Below the pieces are notes generated by a model. The model made no database searches. It saw only the letters and a list, made by a program, of their open reading frames with translations, and was not told the origin of the DNA. The position numbers and the translations under genes were made by a program. Shown piece after piece: positions 54,997 through 64,000 of a stretch of DNA of 64,000 nucleotides (its first letter is position 1; every line of letters begins with the position of its first letter). Source of the DNA: Paenibacillus sp. FSL R10-2734 (lineage in GTDB: Bacteria; Bacillota; Bacilli; Paenibacillales; Paenibacillaceae); assembly GCF_037963865.1 (NCBI RefSeq), contig NZ_CP150170.1, positions 2,480,001 to 2,544,000 of the forward strand, in the 5' to 3' direction.

Positions 54997-57180
54997 ATGA
55001 GTATTTATTATGATGACAGCCGCAAGGTGTTTCATTTACAGTCTGAGCAATCCAGCTACATTATTGAAGTCGTTAGAGGTGAGCTTCCAGCGCATGTCTA
55101 TTGGGGTCCTAAATTAGAAGGAATAGCGCAGCCGCTGAGTTTAGTGGAACGTTGCTCTTTTAGTCCGACCTACACGATGGAAGACAAAAGAATCTCCCTC
55201 GACACCATTCCAAGCGAATTTCCGTCTTATGGGAATGGCGATTTCCGGGAACCAGCGCTAGAAGTTCATTTGGTAGATGGTACGACCGTTACGGATTTCC
55301 TCTATAAGAGCTATAAGATTAATAAAGGAAAGCCTGCACTACTGGGTCTGCCTTCCACCTACGTTGAAAGTGAAGAAGAAGCAGAAACATTGGAGCTCTT
55401 TCTTCAGGATGACAAATCCGGACTGGTTGCTGTATTGAGCTACACCGTGTTTAATAATCAGGACGTGATCACACGTTCCGTTCGAATTGAGAATCAGGGT
55501 AAGGACAATGTGGTGCTGAAACGTGTATTAAGCGCGAATGTTGACTTCCATGATTCTGATTATGACATGCTGCAATTATCTGGTACTTGGACGAGAGAAC
55601 GCCATATCTATAAAAGACCACTCGTACCTGGTATCCACCGAATTGACAGTAAGCGCGGCGCTAGTAGCTCCCAGCAGAATCCTTTTATGGCCTTGCTTGC
55701 AAAAGATGCAACAGAGGATCACGGAGAAGTATACGGGTTCAGTCTTGTGTATAGCGGAAGCTTTCTTGCGCAAGCGGAAGTGGATCAATACGGAATTTCC
55801 AGAGTGGGTATCGGCATTCAACCGTTTAATTTTCAATGGCTGCTTGAACCGGGCGAATCTTTCCAAGCCCCTGAAGCTGTGCTGGTAAGATCCAGTCAAG
55901 GACTTGGTGGATTATCAAGAACTTATCACCGTCTGTATCGGACACGGCTATGCAGAGGCGAATTCCGTGATCGTAAGCGTCCTATTCTTATCAACAACTG
56001 GGAAGCCACTTATTTTAATTTCAACGCTGATAAAATCAAAGAAATCGCTCAAGCAGGCAAAGACCTCGGCCTTGAATTGTTTGTTCTGGATGACGGCTGG
56101 TTTGGAAAGCGAGACAATGATGATAGCTCACTCGGAGATTGGGTAGAGGATCGCCGCAAGCTTCCTGAAGGTCTCGGAAAACTTGGAGAAGATATCACAG
56201 CGATGGGCATGGAGTTCGGATTATGGTTTGAACCGGAAATGGTATCGCCAGAAAGTGATCTTTATCGTGAGCATCCGGATTGGTGTCTTCATGTACCAGG
56301 TCACAAAAGAACGTTAGCTCGCCAGCAGCTTGTTCTGGATTTATCCCGTAAGGATGTATGTGATTATATTGTGGAATCGGTTAGCTCCGTGCTGTCATCG
56401 GCTCCGATCACTTATGTGAAGTGGGATATGAACCGGAATATGACGGAGATTGGATCTGCTCTACTTCCAGCAGAACGTCAACGCGAAACGGCTCACCGTT
56501 ATATTCTTGGACTTTATGATGTGCTGGAACGTATCGTTACCCGTTTCCCTCATATTCTGTTCGAGAGCTGCTCCGGCGGTGGTGGACGATTTGATCCAGG
56601 AATGCTGTACTATATGCCACAGACCTGGACCAGCGATGATACAGATGCAGTTGAAAGATTGAAGATCCAATATGGAACAAGTATTGTGTATCCTTCAAGT
56701 TCTATGTGTGCTCACGTCTCGGCTGTTCCTAACCATCAGGTGCACCGTATAACACCTTTGGAAACACGTGGTCATGTCGCGATGTCTGGTAGCTTCGGCT
56801 ACGAACTAGATATGACCAAACTCTCTGAGGCTGAACGCGAAGATATCCGGAAGCAGGTTTCAGAGTACAAGGAACTGAGAATGCTGATTCAGTTCGGTGA
56901 TTTCTATCGACTGCTTAGCCCATTTGAGGGTAATCGTACTGCGTGGATGTTTGTTTCGGATGATAAAAAAGAAGCTTTTGCCACGTACTTCAGAGTTCTG
57001 GCCGAGCCTAATGCACCTCTCCGCAGATTGCGGTTGAAAGGACTCGACCCGGCTAAAAACTACAGACTTGAGCTTAACGGTGAAGTATACAAAGGGGATG
57101 AACTGATGAACTTCGGACTCTCTCTTCCACAGCTTGAGGGCGATTTCAAAAGCTTACTCTTCGTACTTAAAGAGGTTTAA
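54997..57180 (+). CDS. GH36 alpha-galactosidase
   Basis: The 727-residue enzyme has the classical bacterial GH36 layout: N-terminal beta-supersandwich, TIM barrel, and C-terminal beta domain. The nucleophile is D477 in YVKWDMNRNMTE and the acid/base D547 in QTWTSDDTDAVERL; ESCSGGGGRFD is also present. The spacing of 70 residues between the two Asp matches the Geobacillus AgaB type. It hydrolyses terminal alpha-galactose from raffinose-family sugars or galactomannan oligosaccharides in the cytoplasm (no signal peptide). ATG 54997 follows GGGAGG. It follows the third importer and two-component genes and closes with a strong terminator. Confidence 0.95.
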   Translation: MSIYYDDSRKVFHLQSEQSSYIIEVVRGELPAHVYWGPKLEGIAQPLSLVERCSFSPTYTMEDKRISLDTIPSEFPSYGNGDFREPALEVHLVDGTTVTDFLYKSYKINKGKPALLGLPSTYVESEEEAETLELFLQDDKSGLVAVLSYTVFNNQDVITRSVRIENQGKDNVVLKRVLSANVDFHDSDYDMLQLSGTWTRERHIYKRPLVPGIHRIDSKRGASSSQQNPFMALLAKDATEDHGEVYGFSLVYSGSFLAQAEVDQYGISRVGIGIQPFNFQWLLEPGESFQAPEAVLVRSSQGLGGLSRTYHRLYRTRLCRGEFRDRKRPILINNWEATYFNFNADKIKEIAQAGKDLGLELFVLDDGWFGKRDNDDSSLGDWVEDRRKLPEGLGKLGEDITAMGMEFGLWFEPEMVSPESDLYREHPDWCLHVPGHKRTLARQQLVLDLSRKDVCDYIVESVSSVLSSAPITYVKWDMNRNMTEIGSALLPAERQRETAHRYILGLYDVLERIVTRFPHILFESCSGGGGRFDPGMLYYMPQTWTSDDTDAVERLKIQYGTSIVYPSSSMCAHVSAVPNHQVHRITPLETRGHVAMSGSFGYELDMTKLSEAEREDIRKQVSEYKELRMLIQFGDFYRLLSPFEGNRTAWMFVSDDKKEAFATYFRVLAEPNAPLRRLRLKGLDPAKNYRLELNGEVYKGDELMNFGLSLPQLEGDFKSLLFVLKEV

Positions 57181-57181
57181 T

Positions 57182-57237
57182 AAAAAAAGGGAGGGTATTC
57201 CACAAGCCATTGGCTTTGGGATACCCTCCCTTTTTTT
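57182..57237 (+). terminator. Strong terminator after GH36
   Basis: AAAAAAAGGGAGGGTAT ... ATACCCTCCCTTTTTTT forms a long stem, functional in both directions. Confidence 0.92.
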
Positions 57238-57259
57238 GAATTTTCGTTGCGCGTCCGAA

Positions 57260-57317
57260 GCCGCTATCGGATAGGGTGCCTAGTAAAAGGCATGCCCTGC
57301 GGGAGATAGATAGCGGC
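57260..57317. other. Nested hairpin at the head of the repeat array
   Basis: The outer arms GCCGCTATC (57260-57268) and GATAGCGGC (57309-57317) enclose an inner stem AGGGTGCC/GGCA-TG-CCCT (57273-57280 with 57289-57298). Confidence 0.45.
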
Positions 57318-57339
57318 GCTGAATGGGTGCGTTCGCTGT

Positions 57340-59640
57340 GCAACATGCTAACCCAACCGACGTTATCGGACTCAGATGCCCCTAAACGCGGCATTTTCAC
57401 ACATTTGGAGTTTTATCGGACCGCATAGTCGCTATTGGCACGAAAACCACCCAAAATGAGTCACTTTCGAGGGAATAGCTGCACTAGAGTCCGAAACTAA
57501 GCTCAAATGGCGAAAAACTGGCAAATAGCGTCATTTGAGTCCGAAAGCCAGAGGGGAGGGTTATGAGTCGGAAGTAGCGGGTGAAGGAGAAGAGCTGAAT
57601 GGTGCGTCTAGCAAGATGTATACCTAGCGGAGACTACCGGAACTGGATGGTGCGTCTAGCAAGTTGCATACCTAGCAGAGACTACCGGAGCTGAATGGGA
57701 GCGCCGTGCAACATACTAACTCAGCCGACGCTATCGGACCCAGAAGACTCTAAACGCGGCATTTTCACACATTTGGAGTTTTATCGGACCGCATAGTCGC
57801 TATTGGCACGAAAACCACCCAAAATGAGTCACTTTCGAGGGAATAGCTGCACTGGAGTCCGAAACTAAGCTCAAATGGGAAAAAAATTGGCAAATAGCGT
57901 CATTTGAGTCCGAAAGCCAGAGGGGAGGGTTATGAGTCGGAAGTAGCTGGGGAATGGTTATGAATCGGAGACAACAGGGGGATAGGAGCTGAATGGGAGC
58001 TTAATAGGTGCGTCGTGCAAGATGCCGTGCAACATGCTAACTTAGCCGACGCTATCGGACTCAGATGCCCCTAAACGCGGCATTTTCACACATTTGGAGT
58101 TTTATCGGACCGTATAGTCGCTATTGGCACGAAAACCACCCAATATGAGTCACTTTCGAGGGAATAGCTGCACTGGAGTCCGAAACTATGCTCAAAAGGC
58201 GAAAAACTGGCCAATAGCGTCATCTGGGTCCGAAAGCCAGCGGGGATGGTTATGAGTCGGAAGTAGCGGGTGAGGGGATGAAACCGGATGGTGCGTCTAG
58301 CAAGATGCATACCTAGCGGAGATTACCGGAGCTTAATAGGTGCGTCATACAAGATGCTAACTCAGCCGACGCTATCGGACTCAGATGCCCCTAAACGCGA
58401 CATTTTCACACATTTGGAGTTTTATCGGACCGTATAGTCGCTATTGGCACGAAAACCACCCAATATGAGTCACTTTCGGGAATAGCTGCACTGGAGTCCG
58501 AAACTATGCTCAAAAGGCGAAAAACTGGCCAATAGCGTCATGTGAGTCCGAAGTCCAGAGGGGTTGGTTATGACTCGGAAGTAGCGGGTGAGGGGATGAA
58601 ACCGGATGGTGCGTCTAGCAAGATGCATACCTAGCAGAGACTACCGGAGCTGAATGGGAGCGCCGTGCAACATACTAACTCAGCCGACGCTATCGGACTC
58701 AGAAGCCCCTAAACGCGGCATTTTCACACATTTGGAGTTTTATCGGACTGTATAGTCGCTATTGGCACGAAAAGTACCCAATATGAGTCACTTTCGAGGG
58801 AATAGCTGCACTGGAGTCCGAAACTATGCTCAAAAGGCGGGAAAATTGGCAAATAGCGTCATGTGGGTCCGAAGGCCAGAGGGGTTGGTTATGAGTCGGA
58901 AGTAGCTGGGGAATGTTTATGAATCGGAGACAACAGGATGGAAGCTGAATGGGACGCCGTACAAGACGCCGTGCAACATGCTAACTCAGCCAACGCTATC
59001 GGACTCAGATGACCTTAAACGCGGCATTTTCACACATTTGGAGTTTTATCGGACCGTATAGTCGCTATTGGCACGAAAAGTACCCAATATGAGTCACTTT
59101 CGAGGGAATAGCTGCACTGGAGTCCGAAACTAAGCCAAAAAGGCGAGAAATTGGCAAATAGCGTCATCATGGTCCGAAGTCAGAGGGGAGGGTTATGAGT
59201 CGGAAGTAGCGGGTGAGGGGAAGAAACCGGATGGTGCGTCTAGCAAGATGCATACCTAGCGGATATTACCGGAACCGGATGGTGCGTCTAGCAAGATGCA
59301 TACCTAGCGGATATTACCGGAACCGGATGGTGCGTCTAGCAAGATGCATACCTAGCGGATATTACCGGAACCGGATGGTGCGTCTAGCAAGATGCATACC
59401 TAGCGGATATTACCGGAACCGGATGGTGCGTCTAGCAAGATGCATACCTAGCGGATATTACCGGAACCGGATGGTGCGTCTAGCAAGATGCATACCTAGC
59501 AGAGACTACCGGAACTGAATGGTGCGTCTAGCAAGATGCATACCTAACAGAGACTACCGGAGCTGAACGGGAGCGCCGTGCAACATGCTAACCCAGCCGA
59601 CTCTATCGGACCCAGATACCTCTAAACGCGGCATTTTCAT
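57340..59640. repeat. Tandem array of about 310-370-base units (six full, one partial)
   Basis: The anchor AAACGCGGCATTTTCACACA (or a one-base variant) occurs at 57384, 57752, 58073, 58393, 58711, 59017 and 59624, giving periods of 368, 321, 320, 318, 306 and 607. Each unit carries the same series of TCGGAC and GTCCGA words (CTATCGGACTCAG, TTATCGGACCG, GAGTCCGAAACT, GTCCGAAAGCCAG, GAGTCGGAAGTAG). Units vary mainly in how many copies of an internal 48-base repeat they hold. The open frames in it are by-products and are not called as genes. The last unit breaks off 12 bases before the end of the AraC gene. Confidence 0.92.
59227..59562. repeat. 48-base minisatellite, seven tandem copies
   Basis: GGTGCGTCTAGCAAG recurs every 48 bases from 59233 to 59521. 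The first five copies are identical. The last two differ near CTAGC(G/A)GA. Single or double copies occur in other units of the larger array (57601, 57649, 58292, 58607). Because 48 is a multiple of three it creates a spurious 101-codon frame. Confidence 0.93.
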
Positions 59641-59651
59641 CTCACGCTGAA

Positions 59652-60530
59652 TCAATTTTCGAAAAACACATGTTTCGTCAGGAACTCTAGATCCTGTTCG
59701 CGGTACGTCGAAGGATTGACCCCAAAATAGGAACGGAAAACCTTTCCGAAGTAGCTGGCATTGTCAAATCCGGTTTCATTGGCGATCTGGTTGATGCTCA
59801 AGTCTGTTGTTTTTAGTTTAGAAGCAGCCAATTCGATCCGCCGTCTTTTTAAATACTCAAAGGGTGAAAGGTTGATGTTTTTTTGAAACAGTCTGCAAAG
59901 ATGATGTTTGGAAACGCCAACATGAGCAGCGACATCGTCTAAGCTTAGATTATTATTATGCAGATCCTCCTTCATAAATTGAATAGCGGCGTGAAGCTTG
60001 TCATTTTTGATATAGGTGGTTAACGAATTTGGTTTCTTAAGGTATTTCTCCATGGATAAGATCCACTGAAAGACTTTTCCCGTTAAAAGATGCAAATCTC
60101 TTTCTTCATGAACCTGTATGTCCTTGAATATACTCCACAATAAATCAATCGAAACTGATTCCTGAGGGAGTTCTATAATTGGACCACAATGAGCAGCAAG
60201 TTGGTTCCAAAGTGAAATCGCTAAAGGCCCCCGTAGATTGAGCCATAAAACTTCCCAAGGCTCGGTGCCTTCTTCCGGATAATAGTACCTGTGTATACTG
60301 GGGACAGTTACTAGAAAAGCTTTGCCCTTCGTTAATCGATGAACAACCCCATCTATTTCAATTCTACCCTCGCCTGATAAGGTGTACTGAAAAATAACAC
60401 AACTTCTCTCCGTTCGGTTCTGGCCGTTGAATGAATAGGCAGGTGAATCGACTTGTTCCCAGCCGGTAGAATCAAACAGAAGCATGGAAGCATCTTCTTC
60501 CGAGCGAAAGGTGTAGGAGGAACGGAACAT
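59652..60530 (-). CDS. AraC-family transcriptional regulator
   Basis: The 292-residue soluble regulator has an N-terminal cupin-like domain (FQYTLSGEGRIEIDG) and a two-helix AraC domain at about 190-285 (QIANETGFDNASYFGKVFRSYFGVNPSTYR). The start at 60530 follows GAAAGGAAA; the frame extends to 60572 without a better site. Its stop is almost at the edge of the repeat array, so it has no visible terminator of its own. No sugar gene adjoins it, and its target is unknown. Confidence 0.88.
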   Translation of the reverse strand: MFRSSYTFRSEEDASMLLFDSTGWEQVDSPAYSFNGQNRTERSCVIFQYTLSGEGRIEIDGVVHRLTKGKAFLVTVPSIHRYYYPEEGTEPWEVLWLNLRGPLAISLWNQLAAHCGPIIELPQESVSIDLLWSIFKDIQVHEERDLHLLTGKVFQWILSMEKYLKKPNSLTTYIKNDKLHAAIQFMKEDLHNNNLSLDDVAAHVGVSKHHLCRLFQKNINLSPFEYLKRRRIELAASKLKTTDLSINQIANETGFDNASYFGKVFRSYFGVNPSTYREQDLEFLTKHVFFEN

Positions 60531-60713
60531 TAGCAGATTTCCTTTCTTGAAATACTTTTGAGTATAGATCAATGAATTACTACTGTTGTTTGCTTTATCA
60601 AAGTGTAAACTTTTTTCGTTATCTGTTCAATCTCTGTTGAATATGAAATACTGAATACTCATTTTTCATAGTAGCTACAGGTAGTGGTGGGGGAAATTAC
60701 CTCACCTTTTTTG

Positions 60714-60758
60714 TTGCTTAAATTTCCCGAATGCGCATATAATACAAACAAGTGTTCT
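60714..60758 (+). promoter_or_regulatory. SOS promoter with LexA box
   Basis: TTGCTT (60714-60719), an 18-base spacer and TATAAT (60738-60743) are followed at once by CAAACAAGTGTTCT (60745-60758), which matches 12 of 14 positions of the Bacillus LexA box CGAACRNRYGTTYC. It controls the polymerase operon. Confidence 0.7.
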
Positions 60759-60779
60759 TATTTTTATGGAGGCGATCGC

Positions 60780-60977
60780 ATGCAAATAAGCATCGGCCAA
60801 ATAATTGAGATTATATATCAGGATAAATCGAGAAATATCAGCCAGCGGAAAATCGAAATACACAGCATCCGAGACGGCCGCATACGAGCAAACTGTCTAA
60901 CTACAGGAACTCCTCGCATGTTCTTAGCGGCGAATATTCTATCATGGCAACCAGTACAGGAAAAACGCCATGCCTAA
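60780..60977 (+). CDS. Small WYL-like domain protein
   Basis: The 65-residue protein starts at ATG 60780 after TGGAGGCG. It has a single small beta-barrel-like sequence (IEIIYQDKSRNISQRKIEIHSI ... ILSWQPV in pieces) resembling the WYL fold that senses nucleic acids or ligands in DNA-damage regulators. It overlaps the polymerase start by 8 bases and is co-transcribed from the LexA-controlled promoter. An accessory role in the damage response is inferred from this linkage. Confidence 0.65.
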   Translation: MQISIGQIIEIIYQDKSRNISQRKIEIHSIRDGRIRANCLTTGTPRMFLAANILSWQPVQEKRHA

Positions 60978-62232
60978 GGATCGTGTCATACTACTGTCAG
61001 ACTGCCAGGCATTTTACGCCTCTGTGGAGAAAGCTGCCCATCCTGAATATCGAGATAAACCTGTTGCAGTAGGGGATCCGACAAGAATGAACGGTATTGT
61101 GTTGGCGGCCTGTCCGCTTGCAAAAGCAAAGGGTGTAACCACGGCTTCGCGTGTAGGTGAAGCTTTAGCAAAATGCCCAGAGCTAATCGTAATACGCCCA
61201 CGAATGGGGACTTACATTAAAGTATCTCTCTTGATATCAGAGATTTACCGAACCTATACCGACCTGGTAGAACCCTACAGTATCGATGAGCAGTTCCTGG
61301 ATGTCACAGGATCTCTTGCGTATTTCGGAGGATCGCTGCAGGATATGATTCATAAAATTCAGCATCATGTGTTACTTTCGACGGGAGTCTGGACTCGGGT
61401 AGGCATTGGATCTACTAAGGTTATGGCAAAGATGGCGACAGATAACTACGCCAAAAAAATGAAGGATGGGATTTACGAACTAACTTTTGACCAATTAGAG
61501 TCGACCCTCTGGAGACTTCCTGTACAGGATATGTTTATGGTGGCAGCTAGAATGACCAAGAATTTTTGGCGTATGGGCATATCTACGATTGGAGATATTG
61601 CGCGGATGGAGCTGCCAGAGTTTAAGCAACGAATGCGAACCACCATGGGTAAGCAGAGCGATATCCAAGCGGAGTATTACTGGCAAACTGCGCGCGGGCT
61701 AGATCCTAGTCCAGTGGTCACAGGTATGCGACATCAGATCAAATCAGTAGGGCATGGCAAGGCTCTGCGCTGGAATTTATACACCCGGCATACGGATATT
61801 GAGGTTGTTTTGCTTGAGCTCGTCATAGAAGTATGCCAGCGAGCCCGGCGGTATCGTTATATGGGATCAGTGGTATCTATTTCAGTTTTGGAGACGGACG
61901 GAGACCGTTCAAACTCTTACGAGCGTCAGATGACATTGCCTGAACCAACATCACTAACACACGAAGTAGCTGCTGCTGCGCAAAAATTATTTGCAGACAA
62001 CTGGTCTGGCCTTCCCATAGGGCGATTAGCAATTTCCTTGTCTAACCTATCTGATGATAACGTCATCCAACTTACACTCTTTGATGACAGGATTCGGGCT
62101 TACAACAAAGAACGTGCAATCGATCAAATAAAGGCTCGTTATGGCAGTAAAGCTCTAATCAGAGCTTCATCTATGCTTGAATCCGGTGTTGCCCTAGAAA
62201 GAGCTGAACAGATTGGAGGTCACTATAAATGA
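60970..62232 (+). CDS. uvrX: Y-family translesion DNA polymerase, UvrX/YqjW-like
   Basis: The 420-residue protein has the Y-family catalytic residues: D11 in LLSDCQAFYASVE, and D106-E107 in YSIDEQFLDVTG. A palm, thumb and little-finger layout follows. Features such as the RPRMGTYI stretch match the Bacillus UvrX/YqjW subgroup more than DinB. It copies past damaged bases during the SOS response. It is the middle gene of a three-gene operon behind a LexA box, with overlaps on both sides. It lacks a clear C-terminal clamp-binding QLSLF; QLTLF near residue 373 is a good candidate. Confidence 0.9.
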   Translation: MPKDRVILLSDCQAFYASVEKAAHPEYRDKPVAVGDPTRMNGIVLAACPLAKAKGVTTASRVGEALAKCPELIVIRPRMGTYIKVSLLISEIYRTYTDLVEPYSIDEQFLDVTGSLAYFGGSLQDMIHKIQHHVLLSTGVWTRVGIGSTKVMAKMATDNYAKKMKDGIYELTFDQLESTLWRLPVQDMFMVAARMTKNFWRMGISTIGDIARMELPEFKQRMRTTMGKQSDIQAEYYWQTARGLDPSPVVTGMRHQIKSVGHGKALRWNLYTRHTDIEVVLLELVIEVCQRARRYRYMGSVVSISVLETDGDRSNSYERQMTLPEPTSLTHEVAAAAQKLFADNWSGLPIGRLAISLSNLSDDNVIQLTLFDDRIRAYNKERAIDQIKARYGSKALIRASSMLESGVALERAEQIGGHYK

Positions 62233-62702
62233 GTAAACTAGAGGGTAATGAACGCTGGAAAACGAAAATGATCATGACCGAGCATGTTGAGCAGTACGAG
62301 GATCAACAGCATCAGAACACAGATAAAATGATAACTATTGAGGAACGTACGATGGTTCGTGACCTCATTTTGCTTCCTTATATAGATACCATGGTTAGTA
62401 AGAGCCTGAAAGAGATCGAGCACTCCAGCAACATTCTTAAACGCGCCTATTTGATGGCTGGTAAAGCCATTCAACGCCGGATTATGCAGGATACCTATCA
62501 GTTGCAAAAAGAGCTGAAACAGCGGAATATCAGGGTGCTGGCAGATGAACAGGAGGAATTCTTGGTGTATTACAAAATCTTTTGCCGAGGCTATCAGGAG
62601 CGCTTTGGACTAACTCGAGATGTTATGCGTACAGAGATAAGCTTAAGGTTGACTAAATACACCACTGAACTCGGAGCAATATTAAAAGATACCTTAAAAT
62701 AA
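62229..62702 (+). CDS. YolD-like N-terminus protein of the SOS operon
   Basis: This 157-residue protein overlaps the polymerase stop by 4 bases (ATGA). Its first 25 residues (GNERWKTKMIMTEHVEQY) resemble the start of YolD-family proteins that accompany UvrX-type polymerases in Bacillus. The remaining alpha-helical 120 residues are not recognised. An auxiliary role to the polymerase is inferred from context. Confidence 0.6.
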   Translation: MSKLEGNERWKTKMIMTEHVEQYEDQQHQNTDKMITIEERTMVRDLILLPYIDTMVSKSLKEIEHSSNILKRAYLMAGKAIQRRIMQDTYQLQKELKQRNIRVLADEQEEFLVYYKIFCRGYQERFGLTRDVMRTEISLRLTKYTTELGAILKDTLK

Positions 62703-62744
62703 AACAAGGCTTCGTCAGTGATTATACTGGTGTAGCCTTGTTTA
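62703..62744 (+). terminator. Terminator of the SOS operon
   Basis: AAACAAGGCT ... AGCCTTGTTT. Confidence 0.78.
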
Positions 62745-62853
62745 TGTGAATCAGAAATTAATCCGGAATCCTTCTACTGATGGAATAATCGCCCAGGAAT
62801 ATGATAAGCTTCAGGGTAGAGTTATCTTATCCCTAAACAGAGGAGGGAAATCT

Positions 62854-64000
62854 ATGAGCCGTTTGATCACAGGGAACATTTATTATGGATTTCAGGTCAT
62901 TAATGAGGAATTTATCCGGGAGATCGAATCCACCGTATTCACGATGGAACATCTGAAGAGCGGCGCTAGGCTGCTGTTCGTGCAGAATCAGGATGACAAC
63001 AAGGTGTTCAGCGTAAGCTTCAGAACCCCACCGGAGGACAGTACAGGGGTCTTTCATATTTTGGAGCATTCCGTATTATGTGGTTCAGAGAAATATCCGG
63101 TCAAGGAACCTTTTGTTGAATTGCTCAAGGGTTCGATGCAGACGTTCCTGAACGCATTTACATTTGGGGATAAGACGATGTATCCGGTGGCCAGCCGAAA
63201 CGATCAGGACTTCTCCAATTTGATGGAGGTATATCTGGATAGTGTCCTTCAGCCGAATATTTATAAGCAGCAAGAAATCTTTGAGCAAGAGGGCTGGCAT
63301 TACGAGCTTCAGCATCCCGAAGATGAGCTTATCTATAAAGGCGTGGTCTACAACGAGATGAAGGGTTCTTATTCCTCACCGACAACGGTATTGATGGACA
63401 GAATCAAAAAGTCATTGTATCCGGACACGATCTATCGCCATTCTTCAGGTGGAGATCCACAGGAGATTCCTGCGCTTACGTATGAGCAGTTTCTTAAGGC
63501 GCACAGCAATTATTATCATCCGTCCAACAGTTATTTTTATCTCTACGGAGACGTCAATATTGAAGAGAAGCTGCAATTTATAGATCAGGAATATCTTGGG
63601 TCTTATGAACGAAACAGCTTTGATACTTCCATTCCCCTACAACAGCCAACCGGCATGACGGAGCTGGTAGCGGATTATCCGATTCTGGAAGCAGAGACAG
63701 CCGCCGATAAGACGTATTTGAGTCTGAATTATGTGATTGGAACCTCTACAGATCGGGAACTGAACCTAGCTTTTGATATTTTAAAAAGCATGCTGATGGA
63801 CAGCAACGCAGCTCCGCTCAAGCAAGCCTTGCTCGAAAGCGGTCTGGGCAAAGACGCGTTTTCTTTTTATTCCGACAGTATGCTTCAGCCACTGCTTGGC
63901 ATTACACTAACGCATTCCAATGCCTCCTCCAAAGATGCCTTCGAGGAGCTGGTGAAGACTACATTAAAACGTTTGGCCCAGGACGGATTAGATGAGAAGC
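62854..64000 (+). CDS. M16C-family zinc metallopeptidase, 3'-truncated by the window edge
   Basis: Reading from ATG 62854 (after AGAGGAGGG), the frame stays open to the end of the window, giving 382 residues of a protein whose family is usually about 970. The inverted zinc motif HxxEH is H68-I-L-E71-H72 (HILEHSVLCGSEKYPVKEPF), followed by LLKGSMQTFLNAFTFGDKTMYP, as in presequence-protease (Cym1/PreP) relatives. The third zinc ligand, a downstream Glu, is probably in YKGVVYNEMKG. It degrades peptides in the cytoplasm, since no signal peptide is seen. It is unrelated to the sugar genes. Confidence 0.9.
   Translation, partial: MSRLITGNIYYGFQVINEEFIREIESTVFTMEHLKSGARLLFVQNQDDNKVFSVSFRTPPEDSTGVFHILEHSVLCGSEKYPVKEPFVELLKGSMQTFLNAFTFGDKTMYPVASRNDQDFSNLMEVYLDSVLQPNIYKQQEIFEQEGWHYELQHPEDELIYKGVVYNEMKGSYSSPTTVLMDRIKKSLYPDTIYRHSSGGDPQEIPALTYEQFLKAHSNYYHPSNSYFYLYGDVNIEEKLQFIDQEYLGSYERNSFDTSIPLQQPTGMTELVADYPILEAETAADKTYLSLNYVIGTSTDRELNLAFDILKSMLMDSNAAPLKQALLESGLGKDAFSFYSDSMLQPLLGITLTHSNASSKDAFEELVKTTLKRLAQDGLDEK

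Noticed and set aside
58086..58310. Minus-strand frame in the repeat array
   Set aside because: It is one of several chance frames in repeated noncoding sequence; equivalent frames are broken in other units.
59213..59518. A 101-codon open frame with a repeated 16-residue unit
   Set aside because: It is produced by the 48-base minisatellite, whose period is a multiple of three. It has no ribosome site and no independent protein character.
59227..59562. Possible CRISPR array
   Set aside because: Adjacent 48-base copies have no variable spacers between them and no cas genes are present.

Overview
The window looks like a chromosomal carbohydrate-utilisation region of a Paenibacillus. The grounds are: two very large secreted enzymes ending in three S-layer homology (SLH) domains; three LplB/YtcP-type sugar importers with Paenibacillus-style long lipoproteins; seven AraC-type HTH regulators, several membrane-bound or fused to a response-regulator receiver; strong GGAGG ribosome sites; frequent TTG/GTG starts; CcpA cre-like boxes; and TCGGAC-rich intergenic repeats. 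No tRNA or rRNA gene was seen. The species is not determined.

Layout. 1-4.1 kb: the 3' part of an alpha/alpha-toroid enzyme and a membrane AraC regulator. 4.1-6.1 kb: a small beta-rich, possibly spore-surface protein, an intergenic repeat, and the decayed remains of an RRNPP-like TPR regulator (minus strand). The regulator's 3' end overlaps an intact, previously hidden 44-residue secreted-peptide ORF. 6.3-11.1 kb: a GH27 enzyme anchored by SLH domains, then an NAD-dependent epimerase. 11.3-27.2 kb: a membrane AraC regulator, an importer (two permeases and a lipoprotein), an SGNH hydrolase, a GH110-like alpha-1,3-galactosidase, a GH95 enzyme, an IS110/IS1111-type element, and a cytoplasmic clan GH-D enzyme. 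27.3-37.6 kb: an AraC regulator divergent from a second GH95, a response regulator without a neighbouring kinase, and a 1601-residue SLH-anchored clan GH-D enzyme with three CBM35-like domains. 38.0-47.2 kb: a histidine kinase without a neighbouring regulator, divergent from a second importer, then an AraC regulator divergent from a GH2 beta-mannosidase. 47.7-57.2 kb: a third importer, a kinase/regulator pair and a GH36 alpha-galactosidase. 57.2-59.65 kb: about 2.4 kb of nested tandem repeats. 59.65-64 kb: another AraC regulator, a LexA-controlled translesion polymerase operon, and the start of an M16 metallopeptidase.

How it fits together. The wall-anchored enzymes would trim a galactose-rich (and, from GH95, fucose- or L-galactose-bearing) polymer or glycan outside the cell. 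The importers bring oligosaccharides in, and the cytoplasmic GH110, GH95, GH36-like, GH36 and GH2 enzymes take them apart. None of the three importers has an ATPase gene here, so they presumably share an MsmX-type ATPase encoded elsewhere. Two pairs of promoters share long upstream elements containing a motif repeated about 20 bp apart plus a cre-like box. This points to two small regulons, each under an AraC-type activator and catabolite control.

The most novel signals are: the overlooked pheromone-like peptide gene overlapping the broken regulator; the two shared promoter architectures; two genes that seem to lack a canonical start codon; the candidate guide-RNA end of the IS110-type element; and the 2.4-kb nested repeat array.
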